This document shows positions 1 to 11,363 of a stretch of DNA of 64,000 bases, piece after piece; the first letter of the stretch is position 1, and each line of letters opens with the position of its first letter. Origin of the DNA: Strongylocentrotus purpuratus. Its lineage: Eukaryota; Echinodermata; Echinoidea; Camarodonta; Strongylocentrotidae. The position numbers were made by a program, and so were the translations under genes. Location of the stretch: NCBI RefSeq assembly GCF_000002235.5, contig NW_022145597.1, positions 31,130,797-31,194,796 on the forward strand, written 5' to 3'. A model generated the notes under the pieces. It ran no database searches, was not told the DNA's origin, and saw nothing but the letters and a program-made list of their open reading frames with translations.

Positions 1-1530
1 AGTCATTGTTTAACCAGAATTCATATTACTAATGTGTATTCTGCCATATCTTTATTCCATGATCGTACTTTAACCCTTTTGTAACAATTGTGACAATTAT
101 TCCACCTTGCATCCATTTTTGTTTCATGACTATATAGCATTTGATGCTAGGAATTTTTAAAAGGTAAATAAGTTTTAATATCTTTAAATTGGCACCACAT
201 TGAGAGATTAAAACTAGGCATTTTGAAAACTTTTTGACAACATTCTACCCTGTTACCCTGTGTATATTGTTTTCAGAGACATTGCATTTAAATCTATCAC
301 TGTAGTAATAAAAGAATAATAATATTATTGCCAACGTTGTGCAGTTACAATTTGCTCATGGGCAGATAGAGGTCATGTGCACCAAGCCATATGATATGTG
401 GTATCGAGCTGTCAAACTGTGCACATGTCACTTTTTACTTGATAATATACAGTAATACAACCATTTTTGTGTGCACATGTGCACTACAACATCTAAAAGG
501 GGTAAATTATGATGGTAACAATGAAATGGTATATATGGATTGAGCCTACAGACCACCAATTGATATTGCATTGCCAATTTGTATATGGAATTCAGTTGTA
601 AAGCAAGATATTTTGTACATGTTCCATTATTTACTGTATTAGTGAATATTTTGTGATAGTAATGGATACACTGTAGATGTATGTGGCAAATGATATCTCT
701 TTTATTTGGTTTTGATTCGATATTGGTTTACCAGATTAAATATGATTTATTGGGATTTGTTACAATTTTTTTTCTAGATAATGTGGACATATTTACACAT
801 GTGCTGACAGTGCTGTATGTACATTGACTATCGTAACTAATCTTGGTGCCTGCAATTGACAAGTATATGTGTGCAGAACGATATATTTGGACAAAATTTG
901 CTTCCTATTCTTCCTAAATCAGAAAGAGGTAACCTCATGGTGAAGTAAAGTCCAATGGCAAATTTTGTATACCCGGTACTTCATTAAGCAATGAAACACA
1001 GCTCTGTAGGTAGAAATAGAATTCTTGAAAAAGAATTGATGTTCCTTGTCCCAGAACTGTGTGGCAGGGAAGCTTAATGGCTCTGAAGTATTCATTGTTA
1101 AAATGATCCTTTTTATACTACATTATGGAGCAAAGTGTGAAGCACTCTGTAACTGCAAGGAAAGGCATTATACCAAATATTCTGCGGATTGAATTTGGAT
1201 AGATATGAAAAGTTATAAGATGATGAAGCGGATCCTAATCAAATGATTGGTTGGAAGCGTACATGTGACCAGTCATCTATTTTGTCTTACACATAATTTT
1301 ACTAATGAACGGTCATTGGCAAATACTAATGACCGGTAATTAGTAAAATCATGTTATAAAACATCATTTTTTAAAACAAATGAAACTTCATCTTATAAAA
1401 CAAATAATTCACATCATTTTCTAAGGTACCGTGTGTGGATAATTCTTACTAATGACCTCACTGCTGTGTATTATTTGTATAATTGTGTATGCTATTACAT
1501 GCTAATGATTCTCTCTTTGTGCTACTCCAG
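1..1530. other. non-coding, probable ENOX intron
   Basis: AT-rich sequence with no open frame that resembles ENOX. It lies just before the first recognised ENOX exon and is best read as an intron of that gene. The RNA-recognition motif and the N-terminal exons of the protein are not in the window and should lie before position 1. I see no clear transposon here. Confidence 0.5.
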
Positions 1531-4500
1531 GAGTTGCGTCAGCAGCAGCAAGAGGAGCTTGGAGTGGGTGAGAAGGGGGAAGCAGAGATGGACCTCTCCG
1601 ACGAAGAGGACCAGATCGGGACCCAAAGCGGGACCCAAAGCGAGGCCAAGCGCCCCCGTACAGAGTCGATTACCTCAGGTATTTATTTACCTGTGTTTCT
1701 CAAATACCAATTGTTTTTCACTTGAAGGAGTAGGAAAAAGAAAAGCAAGTACCCCCCCCCCCCCCCCCCTCCAAAGAGAATCTACCATTGCAGGTATTTA
1801 AACCATTACTTGTCATATGCCAGAGTTTTACGTTTAAAACATTTCTCATATTGATCTTCGATGATGTATTTCCCTATTTAATTTTTGTTGTACCTTCATG
1901 AGTTTTACATTGACATGCACATATGTAAGTTCATGTACATGTGTCTCTGAACATATTTACTATTCCAGGTATTTATTCCTACTTGTTCCTAGAAAGAGGT
2001 GACATCTAGCAGAATTTCACATTAAAAAATTTGGCAATGTGGTATTGATGCTATGCTTTTGTCGTCATGGATGCTATAGTAGTGGCTTTTGGTGCTATAT
2101 TTACCCATTTACAAAGTTTTACCTTTCTTGATTTTGAAATAAAAGTTCATATACATACTTATATATGTGAATGGAATCCATTATTTCAGGTGTTTACCCT
2201 GTTATTGCAGAGAAGGCAACATCTGGCAGAAATTCACACTTAAAAATTAGCATTTTTGTCTTTGTTGCTATGTCAGCCTACACTTACTTTAAAAAAGCAG
2301 ATATGTAAGAATTTGATGAGAAATGCAAATGCATTTAATCATAATCTTTTTACTTCTGATATTGACATCCATTTATATCGACTGTAGATCTAGATGTAGG
2401 TCTTTTCCCTCTTAGGTGGTCATTGCCTTGTCAAATAAATTTTATTATAATCAAGGTATTTTTCTTCTTCTATTGTCCAGACTCTCCCCCCGTGACCATT
2501 CAATCAACTTCCTCCGCTCCACGGGATGACCAGCTCCAGCTTCAGGTCCAAGCCCTGATGCATCAGAACAGCGTCCTCAGGAACCAGCTGGAGACCATAA
2601 AGGTCAAGGACGAGTCTGCCAGCCTGGCCCCGCCCGGGACCACGCCCAGCGGTGGTGTGCCGATCGCTAACGAGGAGATGGAGACCCAGATCAAAGCCTT
2701 GCAACATTCTCTACTCAGCATGCAACAGGTAGGTGACCCAGTAGTCAATGGGCTCAAAGTTCTATGTCACCAAAGGTCAAAGGTTAAGGTTGCAATTAGA
2801 GTTGCGATTGGCTTTGGGCTGAGTAGTAGTAGTGGTTATTAAGCATTAATGCTTGTTAGTAAGCAACCAGAGGACCATCGGCTTTAGGTCCTCTCTGAGA
2901 GACCTGGTAATGAGGATTAATGCCTTACCAAAGGGCACTAGCGCATCGCCTTGGTTTGGACCCGGGTGGCCGGATTACGAGACCACTGCTCTACCAACTG
3001 AATTATCGTGCCTCCCTGACTTTAGGGTTAGGGATAGAGTTAGGGTTGCGATTGGCTTTGGGTTGGGTTAAGGGTTAGGGTTAAGCACAGTATTTCGTCT
3101 AGGGTTGAAGTTGGGAATTCAGTTAGTTTAGGAAATTGACTGTAGGGCATTTGTCACCAGGGAAATAATGATCATGACGACATTCTGAACATTCTGTTCC
3201 AGTATACAACTTATCACATTATTTCTATGTTCTATTATCGCACTTTGGATGCTATTAACTAGCCTTGCTTTATCCCCAGCAACAAAATTGTTGAGTATAT
3301 TTGTACAGTCTGTGTTAAACATTGTAATGTTTATCTTTATATTGATTTCTTTCTAGAAATTGTCAACTAATTTAAAAATGAAATTTAAATCAGTTACTTT
3401 TCATTTCCATAGCAACTGCAAGATACTAAGAACAAATGGAAGAAGGAAGAATCAATGCGGAAAGATACAGAGGAAAGACTTCGAGTAAGTGGTCAGGCAA
3501 ACAGAGTGTTAGTGATACTATTTAACATGTTGGTGAATATTTTCAAACATTCTTGTATAGTATTTGTTCGAGATTTCAAGACAACCAATAGAAAAAAGCA
3601 ATCTGTTTGTAATTTTGTTGTTCTTGTTGCATTTCCCCCCTACCGGTAAATACATTTTGTAAGTGTGGTCAATAAGGAAATATAAAAGATGGACATTTCT
3701 CTTTTAGTAATGAACAGTAATATTTAAGGCCATAACATTTCAATATGCTTTATCAATCAGTGTATGATAGATGTATACATAATTCAACCACTTAATAATT
3801 TGATCGATGCACTACAGTTTCATTCTGAAAAATGCTTATTTGTTTATGAGAGTTTTTTTTAAATTTGATATAGTCACAGAGATTTAATCAGTGATTTGTG
3901 TGTTCCATTGCTAAACTAGATCTTGTTTCCAGGTATCAGGAGCTCTCCAGAGCTTTTCTAGTTACCGTAAATCGGTCACTGCTCCAATAAACTTTTTTTT
4001 TCATTGTCATGCTTATGGTATATTAATGTTTGGTCCATACAGACAGTGGAATCTCAGGTATCGAGCAGGAGTGACTCTAGACAGACGACAGACACAGACT
4101 CCAACGAGAAACAAACGACCCTTGACCCCAGGAAGGCTGATATGATCGGTAATTATTGCCAATTTGGCACATATTATTTGAACAGTTTAATTCCAAAAGG
4201 AGCTAAATCCATTTGTTGTAACTTTAGAGAAAAAAAGAAATTGTTTACCAGATTTTGTACAGGCATCTGGAAAAGTGATATTAGAAGGTGCTTTTTCATA
4301 ATTGCTCCCAAAATTTAGGGTAATAATTTTGTTGAAAGACGTCTACAATGAATGTTCTGGTATCAATCACTAAATTTCAGCAAAAGTGGAATTAGCTCCT
4401 TTTGGAATTGAGCTCTTCATTTGTTGGTAGGAGTGAGTTAACAGATGCTAAATTACTCATCAACCATGATATTAGCATTTGCAGGTTGAGATGGGGCCAG

Positions 4501-5079
4501 GAGGGGGAAGTCCGAAATCCAAAATTGCAGGGCTGGTTACCATGTGTCTTCCATTTTGAGAGAACGCTTGATCAGCTGCATTACTTTGGAGACTGCATGC
4601 GCCCTATAATATGCGGTGGGCTATTGATAAAAGCATCTTACGTGGGTTCTTAGAAGCTTATTTACAGTTTTGTGGAAGAGCTGCAGGTGTCCTTGTTAAA
4701 ATCTGTTGTAACTCACAGGGGTTTTAGAGATTTTTAATTTATTTGTGGTTATTTTAGAGGTATGTGTAGTCCCACACAATGCACATCATGTATTTGATAC
4801 TAACATCACCCCAAACTCTTGTCTTCTCCAGGTCTACTAAGCATCTTCCTTCACGTTCATCCCTTTGGTGCATCAACAGAGTACCTGTGGTCTTACATGC
4901 AGCGTATCAACCCCTCCGTCACCATAAACGAGATTGAATCTCTCATGAACTCCTACCCGACCATCTTTAGACAGGATCTCTTTGGGGTCGGGGCCTCGCT
5001 GGAAAAGCGGTGGCGCTACACGGCCTTTTCTAAATTCTCGGACCTGAAATCTGGTGTTGTAGACAACGGTGGTTCGTGA
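1531..5079 (+). CDS. ENOX: ENOX1/ENOX2-like ecto-NOX disulfide-thiol exchanger, C-terminal exons
   Basis: Five exons join in one frame: 1531-1678, 2481-2728, 3413-3484, 4043-4148 and 4832-5079 (stop). All have AG/GT borders, and the phases agree (1, 0, 0, 1, end). The first exon carries an acidic EMDLSDEED stretch that matches the EMEMSDDE region of vertebrate ENOX. The second and third encode a Gln- and Leu-rich coiled coil (LQVQALMHQNSVLRNQL, then QLQDTKNKWKKEE). The last exon has the family's C-terminal block, with FLHVHPFGAS, a Tyr-Met-Gln-Arg helix and GVGASLEKRW. ENOX proteins are cell-surface hydroquinone/NADH oxidases with protein disulfide-thiol exchange activity. The RRM and the catalytic region lie upstream, outside the window. 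Vertebrate ENOX1 and ENOX2 are too alike to choose between here. Confidence 0.93.
2800..3066 (-). mobile_element. tRNA-derived SINE in ENOX intron
   Basis: Read on the minus strand, about 3017 down to 2930 looks like a tRNA head. It has an A box around AATTCAGTTGGTAGAGCA and a B box around GGGTCCAAACC. The element body continues to about 2825. The 18-bp word gttgcgattggctttggg occurs at both sides (about 2801 and 3046) and may be the target-site duplication. The right flank also holds several ttaggg-like words (3023-3085), which resemble degenerate telomere repeats. Confidence 0.6.
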
Positions 5080-5882
5080 GGATGTACGTTGTTTGGACCC
5101 ACTCGTGCGATACAGGGAAAAGAGCATTGCTCTGTTGACTATTGATATGGCAGTAGACTCTTTGGACAGTCTTATTCCCAGTATTGCATGGCTAAATGCT
5201 ACCGTTGAGGTATTGAGATCTCTACATGTATATATGCATAGAGCGTTGACACAGACCGATTGTTCCGGTACAAAGGTACATATTCCAGCAAAAGTAGCTT
5301 CGCAGTCCATGACTTACTCTAACAAATTCATCCTGGGATCAAACATTATACTCAAATGATAAGGTGGCGAGTTGCTACAAGTATATCACGAATGTTATAT
5401 ATTCACCTCGAGCTACAACGAATCAGCGAAAATTTTTGAACATGTTCAAAATTTTCACTGATTCGTTGTTACTCGAGGTGAATTCGTTGTTACTCGAAGT
5501 GAACTCGCTTACACTCGTAATATACTCGCATTACTTGTAACAAGCTCGCGCTGCACTCTTTATAAGGTAGCTAGTTGCCAAGAGTTACGAAGAGTGCAGC
5601 GCGAGCTTGTTACGGGTAATGCGAGAATATTACGAGTGTAGGCGAGTTCACCGTGAATTACAACGAATCGGAGAAATTTTTTGAACATGTTCACAATTTT
5701 GGAACTGCTCGCGACTTCGAGGAGAGTCTTGGAATGTTGTAAAGAGTTACGCTAAGCCATACCGAATTGTTTGCGAGTTTCTGCAAGTGCCTCTTTGAGG
5801 CAACTCACCACAACTCGGGATAACTCGCTAATACAACTTGGCTAAGTGGGAGCCCTGCTTAAGAGGTTTGACTGCAAATAAA
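5080..5882 (+). other. ENOX 3' UTR with foldback repeats
   Basis: Sequence downstream of the ENOX stop. A canonical AATAAA lies at 5877-5882 and is the likely poly(A) signal, which would make a 3' UTR of about 800 bases. Two palindromes fall inside it: 5404-5480 (arms starting cacctcgag) and about 5517-5634 (arms ending gcactct, spacer ttataaggtagc). The right part (5775-5858) ends in gtgggagccctg, the same terminus as the element at 43466-44505. Most of the UTR thus seems to be transposon-derived. Confidence 0.5.
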
Positions 5883-6103
5883 ACACAATGTTAATTTTCT
5901 TCAATTGTTGTTATTCTGCTTTTTTATGTCGGTGAGAATCAATTATTAACAACTCAAAATCATGTACAGTGTATCTGCATTCTGGCCACTTCTATGATAA
6001 TATTTTAATTTTATTGGTTGCAAGATATACTGCAGCATATAATAAACAACCATGTCCCTACATATAGTTATGTATGCACCGTAATTATACATATAAAAGC
6101 TTC

Positions 6104-6340
6104 CCTTAAAGAGAAGGTCGAGTTCTGGGAAGTGCATTATGCAAGTGTGGAAGAACATGTAAAAGATGCTCCCAGAAAAGCATGGCTCTTTAAATGCCTT
6201 AATATTCTGCATAAAAATCGGGATGGATTTTTATGCCACATGTTTGTGTAGTCCCATATACATCTTAATGTGTACAGTGCTTGTAACTCTACCAAGACTG
6301 GGCCAAATTTGTTATCATTTTGATGATTCCAGAACCTTGC
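6104..6340 (+). repeat. dispersed repeat, copies at 6.1, 30.8 and 35.4 kb
   Basis: This stretch (aagagaaggtcgagttctgg ... gactgggccaaatttg) recurs in reverse orientation at about 30776-31055, and a partial direct copy lies at about 35434-35525. The copies share the agaaggt(c/t)gagttc start, the gcaagtgtgg(a/c)a word and the cccagtcttgg/ccaagactggg end, and differ by many substitutions. No coding capacity was seen. Family unknown, most likely a short non-autonomous element. Confidence 0.6.
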
Positions 6341-6876
6341 AGAAGTTGCAGTACACACCAATACTTTTCTGAACAATTCCACAGTTTCTTTCACAATGCA
6401 ATCGCGTCACTAGAACTCGACCTTATCTTTAAACCAGCTTGTAAGCATTAGAAAATAACACCTGTAAAAGTAAAAAATAAACATTATATTTTCCTTCTCA
6501 CCTTTTAACAAGGATATATTCAATTTGAAAAAATACATGTAATCATCAATACAAATGATGATATGATTAACACTTATAAATGTTTCAGTCGAATAGACAA
6601 TTTCTCAATGTATTCAAATTAATACAAGTTGCAATATATTGCAGGGCTTGGATCGGTCATTGCAGGAAAGACGATTTTTGCACCAGTATTCATTGCTAAA
6701 GGGGAAATTGGACATGTCCATCCGTTCTAAAGTTCTGCTCATGAAATCAAATACAGCTAGTTAAAAGGCGGCGACAAGTTAACACATTTATGCCTCTTCA
6801 TATTTATGAAAATTCAAAGACTACATGCAATCTGAATTTGCCCCTTACAAAAAAAAGATATTATCATGAAGCCAAA

Positions 6877-7187
6877 GGGGGTGTTTCACAAAGATTTTAA
6901 GTCAAACTTAACTCTAAGTTCGACTTAAATATTATGGAGAGCCATTTGTAGCCTTTAAAAAAATATATACAAAAGCAAAAATCCAAGTTTTTTGGGCATT
7001 TCATAAATTTCACATCAAGAACATAAAATTTCCCATGATAATACAAAATATGAATGATTTAAATCAAAATTTGTTGCCTTTTAAAATAACTTTTACAAAA
7101 TATTTTCGAGGAACCTAACAGCTTTTCATAATTGTTAATTCCAATATAGAGATAAGTTCAACTTAGGATCTTTGTGAAACACCCCCC
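6877..7187. mobile_element. MITE with gggtgtttcacaaag termini
   Basis: Inverted ends read gggggtgtttcacaaagat on the left and atctttgtgaaacacccccc on the right. The next bases also pair in part (taagttcgactt and aagttcaactta). The element is about 310 bp, AT-rich and non-coding. Related termini occur at 11208-11357 and 15679-15783. Confidence 0.7.
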
Positions 7188-9540
7188 AGAACATACACTG
7201 TATAAGAATTCTGTAATATGCAATTCACAAAACTCAGAAAACTTTTCGCCATGAAAATGGCATCATTAATGAATCATGAAATGTTCTGGTTTTACAAAAC
7301 TGAAAGATTAGAAATCCTACCACAAACAACCCTGTTATATACTTCTTCACACACTAGTAACCAATACAGTCATGAACAAACTAATATCAGGAAAAGATCA
7401 AACATACTTTCAGCCCCATGCTTACTGAATGATATAGAACTTCAGAAACTATAAAATCATTAAACAAATCCGCACTCTCTCTCTTGAAATTGGGAACACT
7501 GATATTTTTCTTTGGTTGTTGAATTCTCTTAATATAACATATAAAATATGAAAAACATGAACACATGAGACATCAAAGTGTCAATACAAGGGATAGGAAT
7601 ACGAATATATGTGCTAAATGTAGACAATTAAAGGTAATACAAAGTTTTTGTACGGGGTCATGAATTTGGTTCAAATGAACATATGCGATCCCGCAATATT
7701 CAGTGATCGTTGTCGCGGTTATAATCAAGTCTAAGGTTATGAAATTGTAAATAATAAACTCTTTTTGTTGTATAGCTCCCTCTCAAGGTCAATATATAAA
7801 TTAAGCTATAAAACAATGTCTCTTGACTAAAATCGACCGACTAGCTATTCTCGTTTGGAAATTATATATCACAACTACATATTCTGAGATTTTCATGGTC
7901 GCGGCTACCATTGTACGGCTGTAGGCACTATTTGAAATTTACCGGGAGCACCGGTAAATTTTCATATTTAATTATTCGCGAAAGCAGAAGTGTTTTAGGG
8001 GCTAAATTTTCTAGTACTTATAATACATCCACAGGGGCATCCAAATATATCAAAATTGTAAAGAATCACTATCCACCCAATTTTCAAAATTTCCCAAAAC
8101 TTTGTATTACCTTTAATATAAGATTCTCTTCAATCCAATGCAGTGTATTTTGTATGCAATTACACAACAGTTTACTGAAACTGAAAGGAATCTATACAGT
8201 TGAAGGCTACAAAAATGGAATGGTTGGCAGCTATGCATGCATTCTTTGTGCCTAGATTATTATCATCTATAATAATAATACGCTAAGGCTCCGCGGGGGG
8301 CGCGACGTCTCCGCCGGCCTTTGTATTCTATTGTTTTTTAATGAGATCGCCGACCCAAGTTGGTGCGGCTATCTCCTCCTGAACCCTCCCCTCGGGGTAC
8401 CGGTGACCGGTGCCGTCGTCCGCGGGAGAGTCTACTCTAGCGAATTGGCTATACTCCGCCCGAGGTCCTCCTCCGTGTCGACGTCCAGGGCGAAAACAGA
8501 CGCGATATGCATAATGCAGGATATGCGTGACGACAGAGATACCTCATGGATATTCAACATTGCATCCGTAGACACACGACCGATGACTATCCACTCACAT
8601 TAAGTTGCGTATTAAATGCACGACGCACACGGTCGGGCTTACCCGAGTAAAGCATCTTTCTATAGGATATCCTTTGTATAGTAGCTGCACAAGCCACAGA
8701 GATACACACGAAGCTTCCCGTCCACGTCCAAACTTAGCTTAGGGACCTATTTCCATCATTATTGCCTCGATTTTTATATAGTTTTCATGAATGGAGGTAT
8801 GAAATGAAAGCTTATTTTGTGATTATTACGGCCATGCTACTAAATTTTGATTATCATTTTCTAAAGGAAAGTTTTCACAAGAAAACCATTGGACTGACAG
8901 TTTGGTCGCAAGCTGCCTTCAGTCAGTGCAGTGTGTGTGAGCTGCAGTTAACTCCAGCAAGCTCCAACACCGGCTCCGCGCACCGCAGGCGTCCGAGGCC
9001 TGCGACGCCGGTGTTCGAGCTTTCTGGAGTTACGCTGTGTGTGTGTGTGTGAGTTCAGAAATTGTTATCTGTTGGTTGCATCATTATTGCCGCGATTTCA
9101 ATATAGTTTCGTGAATAGATTTACGAAACCTGATCTTAGAATTGGTAAAAGTATTACTAATGTTTACGTTTTTAAACGACTGTCTGATTTTCTTGTGAAA
9201 ATTTTACTTTGAAAAATGATTATCGAAATTCATGGTCAGAAATAATCACAATCTAGGGTCTATTATGTTACAGTTCTTGCATCAAATCAATGCATGAAAA
9301 CTTAGTTATTGAACTAGAAAAATGTTTTTTTTTTAAATAGGCAATTAATTATGAAGTATAGGAAGGCTGAAACCTGTCCTGAGCCTACTAAACAAATCTC
9401 AACAAAGTGTAGGCCTATCCTTTTATGAATTAATGAAAAAGTAGCCCCAGAAAAAAGAGCCCCCGAAAGTTGGAAAAAGTAGTCCCCGAAAATTTCCCAA
9501 AAATTTGAAATGGAGCCCCCGAAATGAAAAACTTAATTTT
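7188..9540. other. intergenic, no gene seen; local repeats
   Basis: No gene recognised. A GC-rich patch lies at 8285-8660. A palindrome spans about 8945-9036: aactccag, agctc and aacaccgg on the left against ccggtgtt, gagct and ctggagtt on the right, next to a short tg repeat at 9040-9052. The phrase tcattattgccncgattt occurs at about 8756 and again at about 9082, so this stretch contains a partial internal duplication. Confidence 0.4.
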
Positions 9541-9550
9541 TGCCTGCGCC

Positions 9551-9792
9551 CCCCTCTAGAATCCCTCGGATTTCCGCGGGTCCTGAGTTGAGTGTATATA
9601 TAATATAGGCGTGGGGTCCACGGGTTTCAAGGGGCCATAAACCCCCAAAAGCTCGGGGGTTACGTTCTTCAAAGTTGGGGGGGGGGGGTGGGAGATCGAA
9701 ATCAGATCGCAGCGAGTTGAGTGTATATATATAATATAGGCGTGGGGTCCACGGGTTTCAAGGGTCCATAAACCCCCGAAAGCTCGGGGGGT
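9551..9792 (+). repeat. two-copy direct repeat, about 80 bp
   Basis: The segment gagttgagtgtatatata through ggggttta/ggggttac occurs at about 9585-9660 and again at 9714-9792, 129-130 bp apart. The copies are nearly identical. The preceding phrase cctctagaatccc(t/g)cgg with atttccgcgggtcctg recurs at 10763-10797, also next to a TA-rich run. This looks like one repeat family seeded more than once. Confidence 0.6.
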
Positions 9793-9856
9793 TTAGGTGT
9801 TTAATTAGGGTCAGATGAGCATATTTTTAATACTTTATTTATGACACTTGCGGGTC

Positions 9857-10248
9857 ACTGATTGGCGTGGGGTCAATACGTAGAGTTGCGTAGTGTTGCG
9901 TACAAACTACGCTGGCCTACGTTACTATATGCTGAGGAACGAAAAGGGGTACGCAAGATGAAAGAAAACAATTCAACATGTTTAATTTTTTTTGCGTACT
10001 TTCGGCGTAGAAACTTGACGCAGAAAGCAGCCTTTTTACGCAACACTACGCTACATGCCTACGCAACAGTACGCTACCCTACGCCAGATCGACAAAGCAG
10101 TAAAAGCTTTCCACACAGTAAGCAACCATAAGCAAACCTGTACGCCAGCCTACGCATAACCTACGCAGGGACTATTTTCCCATTAATACGCAGCCTAATT
10201 TCTGCGTAGTCGGTACGCCACACTACGGAACTCTACGCAGTTCCAGTG
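9857..10248. mobile_element. TACGC-rich foldback element
   Basis: Ends are imperfect inverted repeats: the left has cactg ... acgtagagttgcgtagtgt and the right has acactacggaactctacgc ... cagtg. The interior is crowded with tacgc/gcgta words on both strands (for example 10015-10085 and 10140-10215). No protein is recognisable. It is probably a non-autonomous DNA transposon whose subterminal repeats make up most of its length. Confidence 0.55.
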
Positions 10249-10289
10249 GCTTAAAGAATAATTACCGGTACAGTTGGATCGTTTTTTTA

Positions 10290-10801
10290 ATTTTTATATA
10301 AGGCCAAATTAAAAAAAAAAACATTTTTAGCATCCTGTTTTTTCGAAAAATGGGAAGGAGGAGGCCTTTTTTTTTTCTTTCAAAATGGCCGCTCCGTACA
10401 TTTTCCCTGACATTCGGGCTATTTTTCAAGATGGCGACCGACAATTTTTTTTTTTCTTATTTAAAATCAGAAATACATTTTAGCAGTGCTTTTCATGTTT
10501 TTTTTCTTTCAAAAAAAAAATAAATAAATAAAAAAAAAAAAAAAAAAAAATAGGAGGCGGCCCCCCAAAAAGGAAGCAGGCGGGGACGCTGATTTTTTTT
10601 CTTTCAAAAAAAAAAAAATAGAGGAGGCGGCCCCCAAAAAGGAAGCGGGCGGGGACGCTAAACATGTATATTTTTTTAATGGCCTGAATGGCAAATAAAG
10701 TTCTTGGTGGTTTTAATTTAGACAGTCTCTATATATCTATTTACACCCCCCCCCCCCGGCCCACCTCTAGAATCCCGCGGATTTCCGCGGGTCCTGCTAG
10801 T

Positions 10802-10838
<37 letters not shown>

Positions 10839-10860
10839 TTTTTTGGGGGGGGGGGGGGCG
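10290..10860. repeat. low-complexity A/T, G and TA runs
   Basis: Poly-A and poly-T runs surround two copies of the phrase aggaggcggcccc(c)aaaaagg (10552 and 10621). These are followed by a C run (10745-10758), a TA run (10801-10840) and a G run (10845-10862). Nothing coding was seen. Confidence 0.6.
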
Positions 10861-11207
10861 GGGGGTGGGTCGCCAATAAATATATTTTTATCCCTCTAAT
10901 CCTTCTAATTCTATAGATGACTAATTCAATTGGCAGAACCCATTAGTCAACCGAGCACCAAAACTTGAATACAATAGCAGAGTTAGTCTTGAATAGAAAA
11001 AGACTATGTCCATGTAGCTCTCCTATGGATCCATACACATTAGCCTCATCTAGGTCCGCACTGGTTCACCCTGTATCATGGCTCCAACAAGCACCTCCCC
11101 AGGACTGGTCCACACTGGGTCTAATATGGATACATGCAGCAGCACCTACAATAGGTCCAAGTACAGGCCCACAGTTGGGTCTAGCATAGGCCTACATGTA
11201 CATCAGG

Positions 11208-11357
11208 AGGGTGTTTCACAAAGCCTTTTTTCATTAACAAATGAAAAATATCAGTGACAAATCTGCTGATAACCAATCAGAAGCAAGGATTTCAGTAGCT
11301 TATAACAAAAACTGTCATTTGTCACTGATGACAAGTTTTGTGAAACGGGGGCCCAGG
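11208..11357. mobile_element. MITE abutting ABCC5-like stop codon
   Basis: Left end gggtgtttcacaaag, right end ttttgtgaaacgggggccc. The interior contains cagtgacaaat and atttgtcactg as inverted words. A truncated copy in opposite orientation lies at 15679-15783 inside an intron of the same gene. The right end stops only about seven bases from the transporter's stop codon (11364-11366), so the mRNA's 3' UTR would begin in this element. Confidence 0.7.
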
Positions 11358-11363
11358 ACTGTG

